A DNA stretch of 64,000 bases from Epiperipatus broadwayi (lineage: Eukaryota; Onychophora; Udeonychophora; Euonychophora; Peripatidae), in contig JAQFVV010012497.1 in the NCBI GenBank assembly GCA_028023455.1, positions 3,596,001 to 3,660,000 on the forward strand. The letters are read 5' to 3'. The notes below the pieces were generated by a model, which did no database searches, was not told the DNA's origin, and saw only the letters and a list, made by a program, of their open reading frames with translations. Made by a program: the position numbers and the translations under genes. This document shows, in pieces, positions 33,657 through 45,160 of this stretch. Each line of letters begins with the position of its first letter. The first letter of the stretch is position 1.

Positions 33657-36653
33657 CATCATCATCAACAACCATTATCAATCCACTGCAGGATGAAGGT
33701 CTCTCCAAGTTCAATCCATCTTCTCCGATCTTTAGCTTCTCTTCTCCACATCACCACCGAAACACTGTCTTATTTCATCTATTCATCTCACATGTGGTCT
33801 CTTTCTGGGTCTTCTACAATCTCTTGGAATCCAGTTTAAGATTTCAATTGTCCATCTATTATTATCTCTTCTGGCAATATGACCAGCCCAACTCCAATTT
33901 TTTATTTTTTCAATGAGGTCAGTAGCACCTGTTTGTTCTCTTACTCATACATTGCGTTTTCGATCTCTTCTTGTTTTTCCCAACATGTATCTCTCCATAC
34001 TTCTTTGAGCAGTCTGAAGTCTCTGTATTGCTGTTCTATTAAGTGTCCAAGTCTCAGATCCATAAGTAAGAACTGGTAAAACACATTTGTTAAAAACCTT
34101 CCCTTTCAAACACATAGACATATTTTCTTTAAACAGTTCAAAACAAAGCAAAACTCTCCATATAGTAGTGCCATCTTGTGCTAACAAGAGCAATCAATGG
34201 ATGCCAGAAGGCTTGTGCATAAAATCCTTATCTAGTGCCTACTCATCCAATATCCCCAGACTAGTTTCTGGCTTGTGGCCTTCATCAGTGCGGAGCCTTA
34301 GATCTGAGAGCACTGCACCTAGATCTTAGGATCTAATGCAACCCTCCAGCACCCACCTTTTAACTCTAACTATAAAACTATGAGAATAAAATTGAAAACA
34401 CAATTAATATTTTCAATCCAAGCTCAATAGCTTATATAGTCATATGGGTCTGAACTCAATCCAGCACCCATACATTTTGGTGTCTTTGGCTCTTTAACAA
34501 CCATAGCCACCACTATCCTATTAGGCAGGATTGGTGTTAATCCACTAAACATCACATGATCATTATCTCATACTAGCACATAATTGTTATTAAACAATTC
34601 AAAACAAAGCAAAGTTCTCCATATAGTAGTGTCATCTTGTGCTAACAAGAGCAATCAATGTTTTGAATTGTTTAATAACAATTATGTGCTAGTATGAGAT
34701 AGTGATCATGTGATGTTTAGTGGTTTAACATATTTCCTTTTAGAATCAAATTATTTCTACCAAGAGCACTCCAACCAAGTTTAATTCTATGATTAATTTC
34801 ATCCATTATGTTTCCATCTGTATTAATAATATGCCCAAAGTATTTGTAGCTATTAACTTTTTTTAATTCATCATAATCGATCTTTATTTTCATATTTTGA
34901 GCAAATCGATTAAACATTACTTTAGTCTTTTTAACATTTATCTTTAATCCTACTTTCATCTGATAACTCCTGCAGTTCTGAAGCATTATTTGCAAAAACA
35001 ACTACATCATCTGCAAAATCTAAAGGACTTAAATAATCTCCATTTACTTTCACTCCTTTAGTTTTACATTTTAATCCACAAAATACTTTTTGCAGCACTG
35101 CTGTAAATGTTTTGGAGATATGGAGCCATCTTGCCTTACACCTTTTTTAATGTTGACTTTCCCCGTATCATTATGTAATCTAATTGTTGGTGTTACATTT
35201 TTATAAATATTCTTTAAAATATGACAATATCATGGATCTATACCTTGATGATCCAATGCTTTATTTACTGAAGAAATATTTATAGAATCAAATGTCTTTT
35301 CATAATCTATAAATCCAAAATATAGTGACAACTCATATTCATTTGTCCTTTCTGTAACTTCTTTCAATACCTAGATATGATCTACTGTACTAAAACCACT
35401 TTTAAATCCAGCTTGTTCTCTTGGTTGGTAGAAATCAAATGTTCTCTGTAGACGAGTTGTAATTATCTTGGTAAAAATTTTGTATAAAACTGATAAAAGG
35501 CTGATAGGTCTGTAATTTCTAATATCTTCTTTATCACCTTTTTAAAATATTAATATTATTATTGCATTCTTCCAATCGTCTGGTACATCTTTATCATTTA
35601 GACATTTGGTAAAATTTTCTTTATTTCTTCACCTGCTTCTTTTAATATATCAATTATAATTCCATCATTACCTGAAGCCTTTCCTTTCTTCATGCATTTA
35701 ATTGCATGTCTCATTTCTTCATTTAAAATTCTTGGCAATTTGAAAGATGTATTAGATATAGAAGGTACTTGTTCTTTATTATTATATAATTCTTGATAAA
35801 AGTCTTCCACCCATTTCATGATGTCATCTCTCTTTTTAGTAATAATTCCCCCTTTTTTTTTATTACAGATATATATTTCCTACCAATACCAAAATGTTGT
35901 TTTACATTCTTGAGATTTTTTTCTTCTACAGCTTTCCTTGCTAGTTCACAATTATACTTTCTTATATCACTTTCAACTCTTTTCTGCAGCATTTTACAAA
36001 ATTCGAAATATTCAATCCTTTTTAATGCATCATTTTTGTATATCTTCATATTCCATTTTTTCTTCAGAAATTCTCTAGTCTCAGTAGAAATTTTATTTAT
36101 CAATTGCTGCTTTTGTCTACCAGCTATCTTTTTTGCAGTTTTTAAAAGTGTATCAGTTATTTTCATATTAATTTCATTCAAATCTGAATCATGTTCAAAA
36201 TCTACTAATACTTGAACCCGATTTTAAGTTCTAATTTAAATTCATTAGAATGTTTCTGAAGATTAGGAATATCAACTGTAAATATTGTTTTTCTTAATAA
36301 TTTTTGTTTCTCTAGTTTTGCATTAACATATATCTCACATCTTACTAATCGATGTAAACTACCTGTGTTAAATTTATTAAGAACATTACAATCTTGAAAT
36401 ATGTATTTTCTGTTAGTCAAAACCTAATTAAATTCTGTTGTACCTTTATTTGGATGCTTCCATGTCCATTTCCTTTTAACATTTTTCTCAAAAAAGCGTT
36501 CATAATATAAATTTTTGCTTTTTCTGCAAACTCCACAAGTATATGTTCTCTCTCATTTCTATTACCATAACCAAAATTACCTACAGCACTTTCATCTTTC
36601 ATTTGTTTACCAGTTCTAGCATTAAAGTCTCCCATAACAATTTTAAAGTGTTT
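33657..36653 (-). mobile_element. RTE-type retrotransposon, 5'-truncated, inside the hAT
   Basis: A perfect 10-bp target duplication actcaagagt (33647-33656 and 36654-36663) bounds it. The minus strand starts inside the endonuclease (KIVMGDFNARTG at 36.6 kb). It continues through a linker (35816-36181), RT N-terminal 'IKCMKKGKASGNDGI' (35.7 kb), a 'GVRQDGSISPKTF' block, and FADD (35007-35018, in 'PLDFADDVVVFAN'). It then has 'VGLKINVKKTKVMFN' and 'YKYFGHIINTDG' (34.8 kb), then 'KVFNKCVLPVLTYGSETW' (34.05 kb), and ends with a catcatcatcaac-type tail at 33657, matching the short tandem 3' tails of RTE elements. Frameshifts interrupt it. A 0.6-kb repeat is inserted at about 34134-34720. Confidence 0.9.
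34132..34727. mobile_element. ~0.6-kb repeat insertion inside the RTE
   Basis: It splits the RTE frame between 'ILKGNM' and 'SMCLKGKVFN'. Flanks acatattttcttt (about 34119-34131) and acatatttccttt (about 34728-34740) look like a mutated ~13-bp target duplication. Inside, two 69-bp direct repeats (34132-34199 and 34591-34660, block ctccatatagtagtg) bracket a middle part. The right end is a palindrome with ~66-bp arms (34541-34606 and 34660-34727, block tcacatgatcattatctcat). The middle shares blocks with the fold-back at 11232-11528. No coding capacity; class unknown. Confidence 0.7.
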
Positions 36654-36900
36654 ACTCAAGAGTATGGGATGATTAATAAAGGAAATAAAGTGGTGTGTGT
36701 TTTATGTTCCGAGACAGTTGTATGCAGAACATTCTCAATAAAAAGGCATTATGAGACAAATCATAAGCTGCTCCTTGAGAAATACAAGGAAGAACAAAAG
36801 GAATTTATTGCTCAGGCAGTTAAAAACCAGAATATGCAGTCAGCTTCCCTAATAAAATTTATCAGAAGTTCTTCAAATATAACCGCTTCTAGTTGTATTT

Positions 36901-37544
36901 TTATATTGGACTATTTTCATCACCTAATATGTGTATTGAATGTCTTTAGAAAAATTTAACTTTATTTAAATATTCCAAATACATTCAACTGTTAGTAATA
37001 GCACTTCAAACAGGTTTGTCCTATTTACTTACTAGTTATTCACTATTACTAAAATAATGCCATCATATACAAATCATTAGTTTTTATCTTTTTATATATG
37101 TAATTATTAAAATTAACAATTTATATATAAATAAAAACTTCGCAGAATTACATTAAATAAAGTTAAATTTTTTAAAGAGATTCAATATGCATGCATATTA
37201 GATGATGGAAATAGTCCAATATAAAAATACAACTAGAATATCATCATCGCAAACCTTCAGGAAAAACATAAACGCTTCTAGATTTTTTTTAAGTAAAATA
37301 ACTTTATTAACAGAAAAAAAAAAACCCAGATATTTACATATTAGCAAAAAACACTTTTTTATTTTTTTCTATCTTACAAGATAACTAACAAGCACTTTTT
37401 AAATATGAAACACTATTCCATATTTTACATGCAGTAGAGAAAAATCCACCCCATCTTTTTTCAATTTGTTTTTTTTTTTGTTTTTGGCAGATATTTTATA
37501 CATTGATAATAGTATTTATTCCAATAATCTTCTAGTTTTTTAAT
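36901..37544. mobile_element. ~644-bp insertion in the hAT transposase gene
   Basis: The flanks ctagttgtattt (36889-36900) and ctaattgtattt (37545-37556) look like a target duplication with one change. Removing the insert brings the transposase 'ITASS' block next to the 'AHIAKC' block. The first part, 36901-37017, matches 60320-60440 (block aaatattccaaatacattcaactg). Positions 37130-37240 are the same sequence inverted, so the insert starts with a fold-back of about 345 bp. The remaining 300 bp is AT-rich. Confidence 0.65.
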
Positions 37545-39339
37545 CTAATTGTATTTCTTGTTATCAAAAATTAATGAACATCTTACAGCTCACATTGCTA
37601 AATGCGAAAGACCTTTTAATGACGGGTAATATGTGAAGGAAACATGGTTGAAAATGTCACCTAATCTCTTTGAAGACTTTGAAATCAAAGAAAAGATTAT
37701 TCAGAGAATAAAGGATTTGCCTTTGGCAAGGAACATGGTAAAAGACAGAATTCTGGACATGACTAAAAATATAACTTATCAGCAAAAAATGGATATAAAT
37801 TCTTCTGACTTTATGTCTCTCTGACTTGATAGCTGGATCAGCTCATTTAGCAATTTTCATTATTGTTGTGTTGGGAATCATATTAAAGAGGAATTGATTA
37901 AGATAACATTGTTAGCAACAACAATAAAAGAGATGGATATTTGCAATGCTGTTATAAATGCACTTATAGAAAAAAAAATTGATTTAAACAAAATTGTATC
38001 AATTAGTACTGATGGTGCTTGTAGTATGATTGGAAAGGAAAATGATTTTCTCAATTTATTCATCAAACAAATTGGTCATTCAGTTTTTGGTTTTCACTCT
38101 ATTATACACCAGCAAGTTTTATGAGCCAAGACTAGTTTCAAGTCTTTGGAAGACATTGTGAGGGTTGTAACAAAAGTGGTGAATTTTATATCTGGCTGCA
38201 CTTTAAATAAAAGAAAATTTTTGGAATTACTGCATGATGGTTAAGTCATGGAGAAGTTCTCCAAAGATTCATGGACTGTTTAGATGAGATAAAACTTTTT
38301 TTCCATAATGAAAAAATTATGGAAAAACATAGTCGGTTACTGGATGTCGAATGGCTTTGCAAATTAATGTTTTTCACTGACTTATGCTCACATTTGAGTG
38401 AATTAAATATTAAGTTGCAAGGTATTAATAAGACAATTATTGTTATGTTTGATTTAATTGAAGCATTTGCAGTTAAATTGCAAGTTTTCAATTGTGACGT
38501 TATTTCTAACACATTTAGGTATTTCTCAAATACAAAAAAATTCTTCTTAGATATAAAAACTCATGAAAAATCAGATCAAGTTAAAATAACACAATTTTTT
38601 GCAATAATTCAGCAACAAGGAATGATATTTTTTCAAGGTTTCAAGACTTAAGGCAATTTGCAGAAACATTGAAATTAATTTTATGTCCTGATACCATCGG
38701 ATTTGATAAACTCAATATAGAATTTTTTGAGTGACTCAACTTCGAAGATTTAAAAGTGCAACTAATTGATTTTCAGTCTAGTTTCATATGGAGACAAAAA
38801 TATGTCGATTTAAGAAGGGTCGTGGAAGCAATTGAAAATGATTGGTTATTGGACACAATTAAAAAGTACACAGGATATGAAATGAGAAGAACTTGGAATG
38901 CCATTCCCAAAACCTATAACTGTTTTAAAAAAGTAGCAACTGCTGTACTATTTTGTCCTCAACTTATGTTTAATGAGTCATTATTTTCCAAAATAAACTT
39001 TATAAAAGATAGTTTTAGAAATAAGCTGACTGATGAATCCAGCGCAGCATGTGCATTGCTTAAAGTTACGACTTATGAACCCGATATGCAACATTTGTCA
39101 TCCAAAGTACAACAACAAAAATCTCATTAATAAAAGTTATAATTAGTATTGACTTTTATATGACAAAATGTTTTGTATACAATTACTTTGTGAATTTTTA
39201 AGACAAGTCCTTAATTTAATTTAATAAAATTTCATAACAATTAAATTTTTACCATTTATCCTACTAAGAATTTCCCAGCACACCAGAGGTTGGACAAAAA
39301 AATAATTGTAATATTTGGCACAGAGGTTTGCCACCGCTG

Positions 39340-39445
39340 ATATAGAGAAGAGAGTGTTTGAATTATAAAAACTAGATTAAAGTTGGAGAGGTCTTTATTC
39401 TGCAATAGATCAGTAATAAATGAAAGTGATAATGATTATAATGAT
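39340..39445 (+). pseudogene. RTE-type relic, 3' piece after the hAT
   Basis: Begins with the second copy of the 8-bp target duplication (39340-39347). It continues the relic interrupted at 32890: 'ttggagaggtctttattctgca', then 'gatcagtaataa', matching the 3' end of the RTE relic at 10.3 kb. A short gataatgattata tail follows, typical of this family's 3' end. Confidence 0.75.
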
Positions 39446-40502
39446 ATAAAAATAATTTTTCAAAATCATTTTCCAAAATTTACTTTATGTACTTAATATT
39501 AACTATGGACTGTTATGTAGAATCTTATGCTCATGTCATTTTGTTAAAGATAGAAGAAAATTGTTTAGTTTCAACTTGTAGCTCATGGGCTAAAAAAACT
39601 GGTTGCTTTTAAATGGGAAACAATATTAAGTATAGAATTAATGTTATCAATATGTGAAGTAAATAGATTTTTAAAATATAAATTCAGTAAAGTGACATAT
39701 ATAAATACAGTTCAGAATGTATTAGAACTGTAATCAAAGTATTATTGAAGGTAACATAGATAAGCTAAGAAATCATTAATTACTACAATGATATTAAATA
39801 TAATATAAAGTCATTTGTAATAGTTTGTTTAATTGTGAAATTATAGAAAGGACTTTTTGTAAAGTCTTTATAACTAGAGTGCAGCATATGCGTAGGCAAC
39901 AGGAGATGTATATAGGTAGTTTAAAAATAGATTGAGGTAGGAAGAATAAGTCGAATAATCAGAATTCATGTCCACTAACAAAAATAACTGCTTCAGGTAG
40001 ATATGGTGAAAAAAATAATTGGAAAGCTAGATGAACAATAAATAATTGTGGTGGACACAGATTACCATAAGTACAATTAATATCACCATAGAGAATAGTT
40101 ATATCTGTCCATGTAATAGTTTGTACTGAATAATATATAAAACTTATGTGTGAGTGTGGGTATATATTTATATACATTAGTAGGAAAATAAGAAATAAAA
40201 TTCATCATATACTTTTAGCATTTAATATTTGATATTTATTTTACATTATCATTGGTGTATTCTTAATCATTTAATAATTAATATTAACATATACATTATA
40301 TGTGAATATTATTTTAAAGCTTTTCAAAGATTGAATTTAAACATACAGGTATATTTAGTTTATTCTTTAACTGATGATAAACAAGTATTTGTCTGAGTAA
40401 TTAATTTAGAAAGTAATTATTTTGACAAATAAATATGATAATAATTGAATAGTTTATTGTGTGGAGGTTTGTAAGAATTTCAAGCATTAAAGACAACAGA
40501 GC
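39446..40502. other. AT-rich non-coding, nothing recognised
   Basis: No frame or shared repeat that I can support. Confidence 0.55.
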
Positions 40503-40572
40503 TGGAGATTCAATTCAAGGACTTTGAACTATATAATCCACCATTCTACCATTGCACTAAACCATACAGGAC
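40503..40572 (-). repeat. Degraded tRNA-like repeat (second family)
   Basis: The minus strand reads tatggtttagtgcaatggtagaat, like a Gly-type tRNA D arm, then attgaatctcc near the position of a B box. Related copies lie at 41446-41513 and 59980-60049. It does not fold as a tRNA over its full length; it is probably a SINE head. Confidence 0.45.
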
Positions 40573-41445
40573 AATTATATTTGTGTAAACACGATTTTTA
40601 TAGTTGCATGACATGTTTCTCACTAGTAGGTAAAATAATTTTATGGATAGACTGCTATCATTTATTTAATCAACCCATATTTTTAAAACAATTTCCTACT
40701 TGCTAAGAATAGCTATAACAAATTAATATTCAAATTTGCACATGGCTATTTGAAAAATTCTACAAATTTCACCAAATTTTAATATCAGGTCATGAAAATT
40801 TAATGTAGTAAACATTGCAATGTCCCTTAATATGTATAATACAAGGGCAAATGTAGTTTTTTAATGCAGCGATGTAGTTCATAATTGGTTATATATAACT
40901 TTTTTATTTTTAAAAAAAGATTATTAAATTTTCTCTAGCCAAAACAAAATCATAAAATTTTTGTGCATTCTGAATAATAAGCAGTTATGTTAAAACTAGA
41001 GCATTAATATACTTAAGGCAAATAAAAAAAGAAAAAACACAATGAGTTTACTTTAAAAAAAAACATAAATAAAGATTTTTTTTTGTCTTGATGTAACTTA
41101 TATATAGAAATTTAATTTTTAACAAATATTATGCACATATGATTAATAACCACATATTCAGATATATCCCAGTTATGTGTAAATCACACTTAAAAATATA
41201 TATCTGTGCTAGTTCATCACAATGTACATAAGAATGTGAATGAATTAATAATTAATTATTTACCTCAATGTACAGAGAAAATCAATATCTATCTTCTTTG
41301 TCGCTATACTGCTTTTCATTTCAAATCTGAGAAATATTATATAGTGATGAGACAGTCATTGTTTTTTTTCTATGTATTGATATGGATAAAAGTAATTGAA
41401 TGATTCATAATTCAGTCACTCATAAGAAGTTCAAATATTCAAAAT
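40573..41445. other. AT-rich non-coding, nothing recognised
   Basis: Low-complexity A/T DNA. No gene seen. Confidence 0.55.
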
Positions 41446-41513
41446 GATAGGGTTAGATCTTAATTCCTGGACCTAGAGTCCCTATAACACTTCTCCAAAC
41501 CATATCTAACACA
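41446..41513 (-). repeat. Degraded tRNA-like repeat, second copy
   Basis: The minus strand holds 'gatatggtttggagaagtg', then 'ctaggtccaggaattaag', recalling the copies at 40503 and 59980. Strongly decayed. Confidence 0.35.
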
Positions 41514-41515
41514 GT

Positions 41516-41634
41516 TGGTTCATCAAACTATACACAAAGCATATCAATTAATTAATTGCTGTTGATATGAATGAATAACAAATATTTAATTTACACACAT
41601 GTCTGTGGTCTGATGAACCAGTTATATTACATAC
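41516..41634. repeat. ~120-bp element with ~15-bp inverted ends
   Basis: agttggttcatca near 41514 pairs with tgatgaaccagtt near 41618-41632. The interior is AT-rich with a small palindrome (aattaattaatt). A small non-autonomous element is possible. Confidence 0.4.
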
Positions 41635-41652
41635 ATATGTATATTAAATATA

Positions 41653-41844
41653 AAACTCTGGAATAAACTATACAATAATCAAAATACCAATATATAAAAA
41701 TAATAATAGATATAGCCAGATTATGACCTATCCACCATCTGTAATACTATTTAGGATGCTGGGTATGTGATAAGCTGGTTATAACTGTTATTATTTTAAT
41801 ATATTGGTATTTTGATTATTGTACACTTTATTCCAGAGATTTTT
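41653..41844. repeat. 192-bp fold-back (MITE-like) with ~55-bp arms
   Basis: The left arm 41653-41710 (aaaactctggaataaac, then aatcaaaataccaatatat) pairs with the right arm 41788-41844 in reverse, with about five mismatches or gaps. A middle loop of about 75 bp separates them. No coding capacity. Confidence 0.8.
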
Positions 41845-43079
41845 ATCACATTTTATCTAACTATATATATATAGTGTTATTACTAATTTCATTACATAAA
41901 ATAAATCAATATCAACAAATACCATTAGTTATCAAAATTACTATTGTATATTTTGGAAGATTCAAGCACAAAAAATATATTTGTAAATAATTACTGTATA
42001 CTAATATCATACTTAAATTCATTGGAAAACTAGTCATTCACATAATAGTAAACCTTAGAGAAAATATATTTTTGAATGCTCATTAAAATTTGCAGTACAG
42101 CCCTAAATAGTGGAATATTATGAAGATGGCGGGGGGGTAACTTATGATCAATAATGATCAAGTATTAGCGTTTGAATATAGTGTCTTATTGTCTAGTTAC
42201 CCCAGCTTACCTTAATAAAAGAAAACTTGATGTGCACGGACATTTAAATGGCTTATTTTATTGTTGGCATAAAACTTTAATGATAGCTGACTTATAGATT
42301 GTAAACAATTAAAAAAAATCGAAATTTATGATATAGATTATACTAATTAATTCTCTAGATACATATTTTATATATAGACTACAAAGTTTTGGATGTTCTT
42401 CTGAATTATGTTTAGTGCAAAAAATGGTTGCTATTTAATTTGTTCAAATCAATTAATTATTTAATTACTTTATTTATATCAAGAAATTCAATCTGATTCA
42501 TATCAGCCTTTTTACAAATTTGTATGTTAATCAGCATTTCTCGATGAGAGTGAATTAGGAGTGGAGACAGTAATTTCTCCCTCTCTATAGTCTCTTACCA
42601 AAAATGGATAATCAAGAGAGAGATAACGGCCAGTAACAGTGAATAAAATTTGAATATATTGAAAATAATAGTTATAAAAATTAAAGGCACTCCTTAAAAA
42701 ATATAGAATATGTAAGTAAATATTCGTCAAGAGATATTACTGTCATAAACTAATTAAAATATTAATACCGTAACATTGAAATTAAAAAAAAAAATTTTTT
42801 TTTTTAAAAAAAGGGGGGGGGGGGGGTAAAATTTTTAATAAAATTTAAAATGACTATTCTCAAGGTTTGATAATTTTGTAAATATATAATATTTTTCATA
42901 AATAGATTGTGTATGTGTTTTAAGCATGTATTGTATAAGAATTGCATATATGCTTGTCATGCTCTTAACTGGGAATTCAAGTCAGAAGATGAGTGGATTT
43001 TGAAATTCTTTTTAGTCTCAAACAATGAAAAAAAAATTTTTTTTAGATAAATGGTCTGTAGCCATTTAATACCAATTAT
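41845..43079. other. Non-coding; includes homopolymer block
   Basis: AT-rich. At 42785-42826 runs of A, T, A and finally G14 follow one another. No gene seen. Confidence 0.55.
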
Positions 43080-43084
43080 TAGAA

Positions 43085-43555
43085 AGAATTTGAACTCAGA
43101 TTTAAAAGCTCTCTACAGCTTATACAACCAATACACATTACCACATACATGTGAAAAAGATAAATGATTTCCAATATATGCATTTCGTGCGTCTGTAACA
43201 CTCATCACTTGGTCCAGATCATTTTCCTCACACACATATATACAACCAGTGCTCAGTTTATGTTAAGATAAAAAATCTTCAAACTTTAATGAATAGGTTT
43301 CAATCTTCTCCATCCTCAAACTCTTTAGTCATCCATATCATTGAAAATCTGTTGATAGAATGCCCAAAGCCCTTATTGATGCCAATATTATTGTTATATT
43401 CATGATGACAATGTGGAGAACTGATGTGTTGGTTCAGCACGAAATGCATATCTTGGAGATCATTTATCTTTTTCACATGTCTGTGGTCATGTACATTGGT
43501 TGTAAAAGATGGAGTAGATAACTGTAGGGAACTTGAAAGTCTGAGTTCAGATCTC
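43085..43555. repeat. ~470-bp fold-back element
   Basis: The left arm (about 43085-43195: ttgaactcagatttaaaag, then caaccaatacacatt, then gtgaaaaagataaatgat, then atatgcatttcgtgc) pairs with about 43438-43555 read in reverse (same blocks). Between the arms lies a non-coding middle whose left half matches 21370-21575. Large inverted arms without coding capacity fit a fold-back or non-autonomous DNA element, or an inverted pair of a SINE-like unit. Confidence 0.75.
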
Positions 43556-44694
43556 TTTTAATTTCATTAGTAAAGTCAATATACTTGTATTTAAATATTA
43601 ATACTAATTAATAAATAAGTGTCTATCTATTCTTAGTTAGATAGTAAAGATCCCATGTTAATCTGGTTGATCAGGGCATTGATATGCCGACTATAAAAAT
43701 AGAAATATGATTGTAATACAATACAGTATGTTCTTAATTCTGATAAGGAAGTTGTCATAGTATTACTAGTTTTGAATCTATCATTATTATGATTCATTTT
43801 TATTAAAAAAATACTGGAAGGCTGGTACTTTGTTATTGGATTGAAGGTTTTAGTAAGCATTAAATGTAATGTACCAAAAATACATCACTTTAATTTTTGT
43901 TTCTAATTAAACCAAGTAATTTGCATGCTATGAGTGAATTGATGATACTAGAAATCAAGTTCCATAGATCATGCTTAATGCCTGTGTAATAAACCATTCA
44001 GTTATTCATATTATTTGATATATTAAAAGCAAAAAATTATAATTACATATATATATAACTAAAACATGTTACTGATTGAATTTATGACTAATATATGTAT
44101 ATACATACCCTTGTACACAAATACATGAAGGTGTCAATAAATTTATCCAATAAGCTGCAACAATATAACTTCCTGAAGTTAAATATATGTAATTTAAAGA
44201 TATGTTGTTTTTAAGTAAAAAAAAAAAACAACAACAATTTAAATATTTTGCAATGCTTTTGAATTTTTTTAAAATAAAACAATATAAGTCAATACCACTA
44301 GAAGATTGGAAATTTATACTATAATTAAATATCTTTCTCTACAAAAAAAAAAAAAAGACTAACACATCTCATTAAATTCATATTACATTACTTCATGGGA
44401 AATTTAATAGGCTGATTTTAATTCCAGACAAAGTTTTAGTTATCATAGCTAAAAAAAAAAAGTATAACCAAATAGATCTTTATGCATATAACATGACAGC
44501 ATTTACATTTACCAGCAAACACTACTTAATATTGTAGAATCTAAATTACTAATAGATAGAAAAATGGTTTATTATTCAATATGCTACTAATTTAGATTTT
44601 ATAACATTAGGAATCATTTTCTAATAATTGTAACATCATGCTACTATGATATTAGTTAATAAAAAATACCAGTTAGCATTATACATTAGTTTGA
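43556..44694. other. AT-rich non-coding, nothing recognised
   Basis: Poly-A and A/T runs. No gene or shared repeat seen. A short (AC)n tract follows at 44695-44709. Confidence 0.55.
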
Positions 44695-44739
44695 CACACA
44701 CACACACACGTATATATATAAACACAGCAAAGCAATTAA

Positions 44740-45160
44740 CTCAAATAATAATAACAGTCAACAAACTCAATCTGTTGTCAAGGCAACCTTCTTTAAGCAA
44801 TAAGGATGAAAATCCATCTTTTATATATGGACTAATATGTGTATTTATATATATTCGTAGTATTACATATATTTATAGTATTATTATTTCATGTGGAGTT
44901 TGTTTACATCCATACATTGGACAGACTAATCTTAGAATAAACACAAGAATGGAAGAACACATTTTGGCAGTTAGAAAAAAATCTAATTCATCAGCTATTT
45001 ATTCACACATTAAATTAACAAACCATGACATCAATTTTAATAAAACACATATTCTGGAAAAAATCTGAATAATATCACCAGAGCCTGCTAAGGAAAGCTA
45101 TAGAGATTTTTAAAAGGCCTATGAGCATAAATGAAAAGTGTGAATTAAAGAAAATTAACA
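44740..45160 (+). pseudogene. Penelope-like element 3' part: GIY-YIG endonuclease (dead)
   Basis: The frame open to 45068 contains 'ISCGVC', then 'PYIGQTNLRINTRMEEH' and 'SAIYSHIKLTNHDINF'. This is the second half of a GIY-YIG domain with the Arg and Glu-His positions kept. The family's Cys pair (C-G-x-C) precedes the YIG. After a stop, 'SLLRKAIEI' appears near 45.08 kb, the usual 'R..REAiEI.K' helix of PLE tails. The upstream RT is missing. It is likely a 5'-truncated insertion. Confidence 0.8.

Larger units (their letters stand above)
33576..39130 (+). pseudogene. hAT transposase gene, split by insertions and decayed
   Basis: Pieces in order: a possible start (MASKNK, 33577) up to the RTE; 36664-36900 with a zinc finger CVLCSETVVCR...KRHYETNH (C-x2-C...H-x4-H), the finger type of ZBED5/FAM200-like domesticated hATs; then 37577-38250 with AHIAKCERPFNDG, 'STDGACSM' (equivalent of CTDGAPAM) and 'HSIIHQQVL'; 38271-38650 with 'LLDVEWLCKL'; and 38756-39130, the dimerisation region with WNAIPKTY, ESLFSKIN and RNKLTDESS. 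In-frame stops occur (for example at 37627 and 38122), so it is inactive. Domain order and content are otherwise close to complete, implying moderate age. This is not a host gene: it sits inside terminal repeats with a target duplication. Confidence 0.9.
32891..39339 (+). mobile_element. hAT DNA transposon with nested insertions
   Basis: Terminal inverted repeats: the left end cagcggtggtgaacctatgg pairs with the right end read in reverse, cagcggtggcaaacctctgt (16 of the first 19 match). A perfect 8-bp duplication flanks it. The 6449-bp span holds a 2997-bp RTE (33657-36653) and a ~644-bp repeat insertion (36901-37544). Without these it is about 2.8 kb, a usual length for an autonomous hAT. 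Its transposase gene (36664-39130 plus a short 5' part near 33576-33656) is of the ZBED5/FAM200-like type. It carries stops and is dead. Confidence 0.93.

Noticed and set aside
33624-33839. 71-codon forward frame with His-rich start
   Set aside because: It crosses the hAT/RTE junction and reads antisense through the RTE 3' end.
35793-36215. 140-codon plus-strand Phe-rich frame
   Set aside because: Antisense of the RTE linker region (Lys/Glu-rich on the minus strand).
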